Of a DNA stretch of 7,228 nucleotides, positions 5,911-7,228 are shown in pieces. The notes under the pieces were generated by a model. That model was not told the origin of the DNA. It worked only from the letters and a program-made list of their open reading frames with translations, and searched no databases. The position numbers and the translations under genes are program-made. The DNA comes from Candidatus Pacearchaeota archaeon. Lineage in GTDB: Archaea; Nanobdellota; Nanobdellia; Pacearchaeales; GW2011-AR1. Positions within the stretch are counted from its first letter, which is position 1. Each line of letters opens with the position of its first letter. The stretch spans positions 1 through 7,228 of the forward strand of contig PWGL01000033.1 of the NCBI GenBank assembly GCA_003554465.1, in the 5' to 3' direction.

Positions 5911-7228
5911 ATGGTAGATATTCTAAAAAAGGTACTGGAAGAAATACCTTATAATGTTAGAAGTGCAGTTTTTGAAGGTGCGAATATAGTTCTCTATACA
6001 GATGAAAAAAGGTTTTTTTTAAACGGGGAAGATAGAATTAAAGGTATAGTCAATAAGATTAAAAAGAGGATAGATCTTAGGGCGGATGAATCTATACTAC
6101 CTTCTCAAGAAGAGACTACTAGAAAAATTAAAAGTATAGTTCCTGAAGAGGCAGAATTAACGAATATAAATTTTGATCAGAAAAGAAGTATAGTCGTTAT
6201 TGAGGCAAAAAAACCAGGGATGGTTATAGGTAGAGGAGGCTCGGTTTTAGAACAAATTAAAAATGAGATTTTATGGGTACCAGAAGTTCAGAGGTCTCCT
6301 ACAATAAGAAGTAAGATAACCGAAAATATAAGGTCGGTTTTATATAAAAATGATACTTATAGAAGAAGATTTTTGAATAATGTAGGAAAGAAAATATATA
6401 AAGAATGGTCACCCGATAAGGTTGACGAGTGGGTAAGGTTAACTTTTTTGGGGGGCGGTAGACAAGTAGGAAGGTCCTGTCTTTTATTGCATACTCCCGA
6501 GTCAAAAATACTTTTGGATTGCGGTATAGACGTGGCAGGTACTGGCAAGGACCAATTTCCTCATATGAACGTTCCTGAAATAGATGTAAATGATATTGAT
6601 GCCATAATAGTTTCTCACGCACACTTAGACCATTCTGGCTTAATTCCTTACCTTTATAAGATGGGTTATGAAGGGCCTTGCTATATGACTGCTCCCACAA
6701 GAGATATAGCCTCACTATTGGCTTTAGATTTTATAGGTGTAGCTTACAAACAGGCAAATTCTCCCATATATAAAAATAAAGATATAAGGAAGATGGTAAA
6801 ATATACAATATGCCTTGATTATAACGAGGTGACAGATATTGCCCCAGATGTCAGATTGACTTTTTATAACGCAGGCCATGTTTTAGGATCATCTATGGCT
6901 CACTTAAATATAGGTAACGGCTTACATAACTTGCTATATGCAGGAGATTTTAAGAATGGCAAAACAAGAATTTTGAATCCCGCAACTAAAAAATTTCCGA
7001 GATTAGAAACGGCAATAATTGAGTCTACTTACGGATCTAGGGATGACAAATTACCTAATAGGGAAGAGTCAGAGAAAGAATTTATAAATGAAATTAAAAA
7101 AACTGTGGAGAATGGTGGAAAGGTATTGCTTCCTGAATTGGGACTAGGACATGCTCAGGAAACTATGGTAAGAGTAAGTGAGGCCATAAAAAAAGGAGAA
7201 ATGCCGAGGGTTCCAGTATATATAGATG
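5911..7228 (+). CDS. fttA: Transcription termination ribonuclease FttA/aCPSF1 (KH, MBL and beta-CASP domains), 3' truncated by the window
   Basis: The first 439 residues of an archaeal CPSF73-like RNase (usually about 630-650 residues; also called aCPSF1). It cuts nascent RNA behind RNA polymerase at U-rich sites and drives transcription termination. Two N-terminal KH domains span about 1-145, the second with GRGG (107-110). The metallo-beta-lactamase domain begins at about 176 with GGGRQVGRSC (181-190) and D203. It holds the zinc ligands HAHLDH (236-241), GHVLGS (H323) and AGDFK (D346). The beta-CASP part starts with ESTYG (E371) and then PELGLGHAQE (408-417), where relatives have a form like PVFAVGRAQE. 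The remaining beta-CASP histidines and the C-terminal dimerisation region lie beyond the edge. The start is fixed: the earlier ATG at 5885 is out of frame and soon stops. All visible zinc ligands are intact, so activity is expected. The psmB neighbour is, as I recall, a recurrent archaeal gene pairing. Confidence 0.93.
   Translation, partial: MVDILKKVLEEIPYNVRSAVFEGANIVLYTDEKRFFLNGEDRIKGIVNKIKKRIDLRADESILPSQEETTRKIKSIVPEEAELTNINFDQKRSIVVIEAKKPGMVIGRGGSVLEQIKNEILWVPEVQRSPTIRSKITENIRSVLYKNDTYRRRFLNNVGKKIYKEWSPDKVDEWVRLTFLGGGRQVGRSCLLLHTPESKILLDCGIDVAGTGKDQFPHMNVPEIDVNDIDAIIVSHAHLDHSGLIPYLYKMGYEGPCYMTAPTRDIASLLALDFIGVAYKQANSPIYKNKDIRKMVKYTICLDYNEVTDIAPDVRLTFYNAGHVLGSSMAHLNIGNGLHNLLYAGDFKNGKTRILNPATKKFPRLETAIIESTYGSRDDKLPNREESEKEFINEIKKTVENGGKVLLPELGLGHAQETMVRVSEAIKKGEMPRVPVYID

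Noticed and set aside
6299..6715. 138-residue minus-strand open frame
   Set aside because: It is antisense to the MBL domain of fttA, lacks recognisable motifs and is explained as a shadow of the real gene.

Overview
The window is AT-rich archaeal chromosomal DNA. The evidence is informational: a self-processing proteasome beta subunit, an archaeal-type KH/metallo-beta-lactamase/beta-CASP ribonuclease (FttA/aCPSF1), an overlapping Mre11-Rad50 pair, and TATA/BRE-type promoters with U-tract ends instead of bacterial -35/-10 signals. Arginine is mostly AGA/AGG and isoleucine often ATA. The lineage cannot be fixed from sequence alone. Several family motifs deviate from the textbook archaeal versions (Mre11 GSHD, Rad50 DGFS D-loop, FttA PELGLGHAQE), which would suit a divergent, uncultivated archaeon, perhaps DPANN-like; this is a weak inference.

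Layout. At the left edge (1-39, minus strand) are the first 13 codons of a divergently transcribed gene whose product begins with a Rossmann dinucleotide-binding motif. A 236-bp intergenic region (40-275) holds the facing promoters and a 13-bp imperfect inverted repeat. A Gfo/Idh/MocA-family NAD(P)-dependent oxidoreductase (276-1613, +) follows and ends in T-rich tracts. Next comes an mre11-rad50 operon (1761-5046) with an 11-nt overlap. A 135-bp gap then contains a strong promoter whose TATA box sits in the centre of a perfect 9-bp inverted repeat. It drives psmB (5182-5850), followed 60 bp later by fttA (5911 to the right edge, incomplete).

How they work together. Mre11 and Rad50 form the nuclease/ATPase complex that recognises and trims DNA ends. 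The usual archaeal partners HerA and NurA are not in the window. PsmB is the peptidase subunit of the 20S proteasome. FttA is the RNA 3'-end endonuclease that terminates archaeal transcription at U-rich sites, and it lies directly downstream of psmB. The Gfo/Idh enzyme, and perhaps its divergent neighbour, look like a separate sugar/polyol or cofactor-linked metabolic unit.

I found no mobile element, CRISPR array, tRNA, rRNA or defence island. The most interesting items are the operator-like inverted repeat over the psmB TATA box and the unusual active-site or signature motifs in FttA, Mre11 and Rad50.
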